Below, piece by piece: positions 13,618-13,648 of a DNA stretch of 13,648 nucleotides. This DNA comes from an uncultured Bacilli bacterium (GTDB taxonomy: Bacteria > Bacillota_I > Bacilli_A > RF39 > UBA660): the NCBI GenBank assembly GCA_934131695.1, contig CAKOZV010000023.1, forward strand, positions 1 to 13,648, written 5' to 3'. The notes under the pieces are model-generated. The model was not told the origin of the DNA. It ran no database searches and saw nothing but the letters and a program-made list of their open reading frames with translations. The translations under genes and the position numbers were made by a program. Position 1 is the stretch's first letter; the number at the start of each line of letters is the position of its first letter.

Positions 13618-13637
13618 AGTAGAAATGGAGAGATTTT
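13598..13637 (+). terminator. 12-bp inverted repeat, possible terminator or RBS-hiding hairpin
   Basis: Arms aaatctctccat (13598-13609) and atggagagattt (13625-13636) are exact complements, with a 15-base loop. The right arm ends in TTT and continues TATT. In transcripts arriving from the thymidine kinase operon it could terminate or could hide the ggagag ribosome site. The loop contains the -10 element of the next promoter. Confidence 0.6.
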
Positions 13638-13640
13638 ATT

Positions 13641-13648
13641 ATGAAAAA
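13641..13648 (+). CDS. Start of a further gene, cut by the window end
   Basis: ATG at 13641 follows ggagag (13627-13632) with 8 bases between. Only Met-Lys and part of the next codon are visible, so no product can be called from sequence. By gene order in Bacilli, dnaI (helicase loader) would be a reasonable guess after dnaB; that is inference only. Confidence 0.5.

Noticed and set aside
1..13648. tRNA or rRNA genes, or a complete mobile element
   Set aside because: No cloverleaf, rRNA segment, transposase, integrase or reverse transcriptase could be recognised on either strand.

Overview
The window is AT-rich DNA with a standard genetic code: every tryptophan seen is TGG and no long gene is broken by TGA. 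Gene content points to a low-GC member of the Bacilli, plausibly one of the small-genome gut lineages near RF39/Mollicutes. The evidence is a DnaB/DnaD-type replication initiation protein, a SpoVB-like MOP flippase, a PhoB/PhoR-style two-component pair and a secreted protein with a TasA/camelysin-type N terminus. The lineage is inferred; there is no rRNA gene here to test it.

Layout. (i) 1-77 looks like the terminus of a mobile element, possibly IS21-like, carrying two 25-bp direct repeats. (ii) 78-253 is the leader of the first gene, with a G9 homopolymer inside a 20-codon leader ORF. (iii) 254-2176 (+) encodes a 640-aa exported protein with two tandem C-terminal modules. Each module ends in a WTLTP...RPxxNLKS block with a divergent interior, resembling targets of diversity-generating retroelements. 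(iv) 2177-2375 contains a possible terminator, a consensus-like promoter and a structured stretch ending in T6: a candidate ~104-nt small RNA. (v) 2376-5753 (-) is a compact cluster: MOP flippase, OmpR-family response regulator, histidine kinase. (vi) 5864-7030 (+) encodes a membrane-anchored, acidic, partly coiled-coil protein. (vii) 7054-9735 (+) encodes an unrecognised 893-aa protein. It is bracketed by an exact 19-bp direct repeat that copies the last codons of the preceding gene, so it looks like an inserted cassette. (viii) 9827-10630 (+) encodes a membrane-anchored protein with a Cys cluster, followed by a clear terminator. (ix) 10692-13546 (+) is an operon of dnaB, thymidine kinase (E. 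coli-like type) and a 302-aa unknown protein. (x) 13547-13648 holds an unusual promoter/hairpin arrangement and the first codons of another gene.

How the parts fit. The replication genes and the flippase/two-component cluster look like core functions. The first gene, the 893-aa gene and the TK/302-aa pair look accessory. A recurring design is tight overlap of terminators with the next promoter, and very short leaders in which the predicted transcript start falls at the Shine-Dalgarno sequence. No single gene set here forms a complete known defence or mobile system. The best leads for something new are the candidate hypervariable surface protein with its poly-G leader, the inserted 893-aa gene, the candidate small RNA, and the hairpin that holds a promoter -10 in its loop and a ribosome binding site in its arm.
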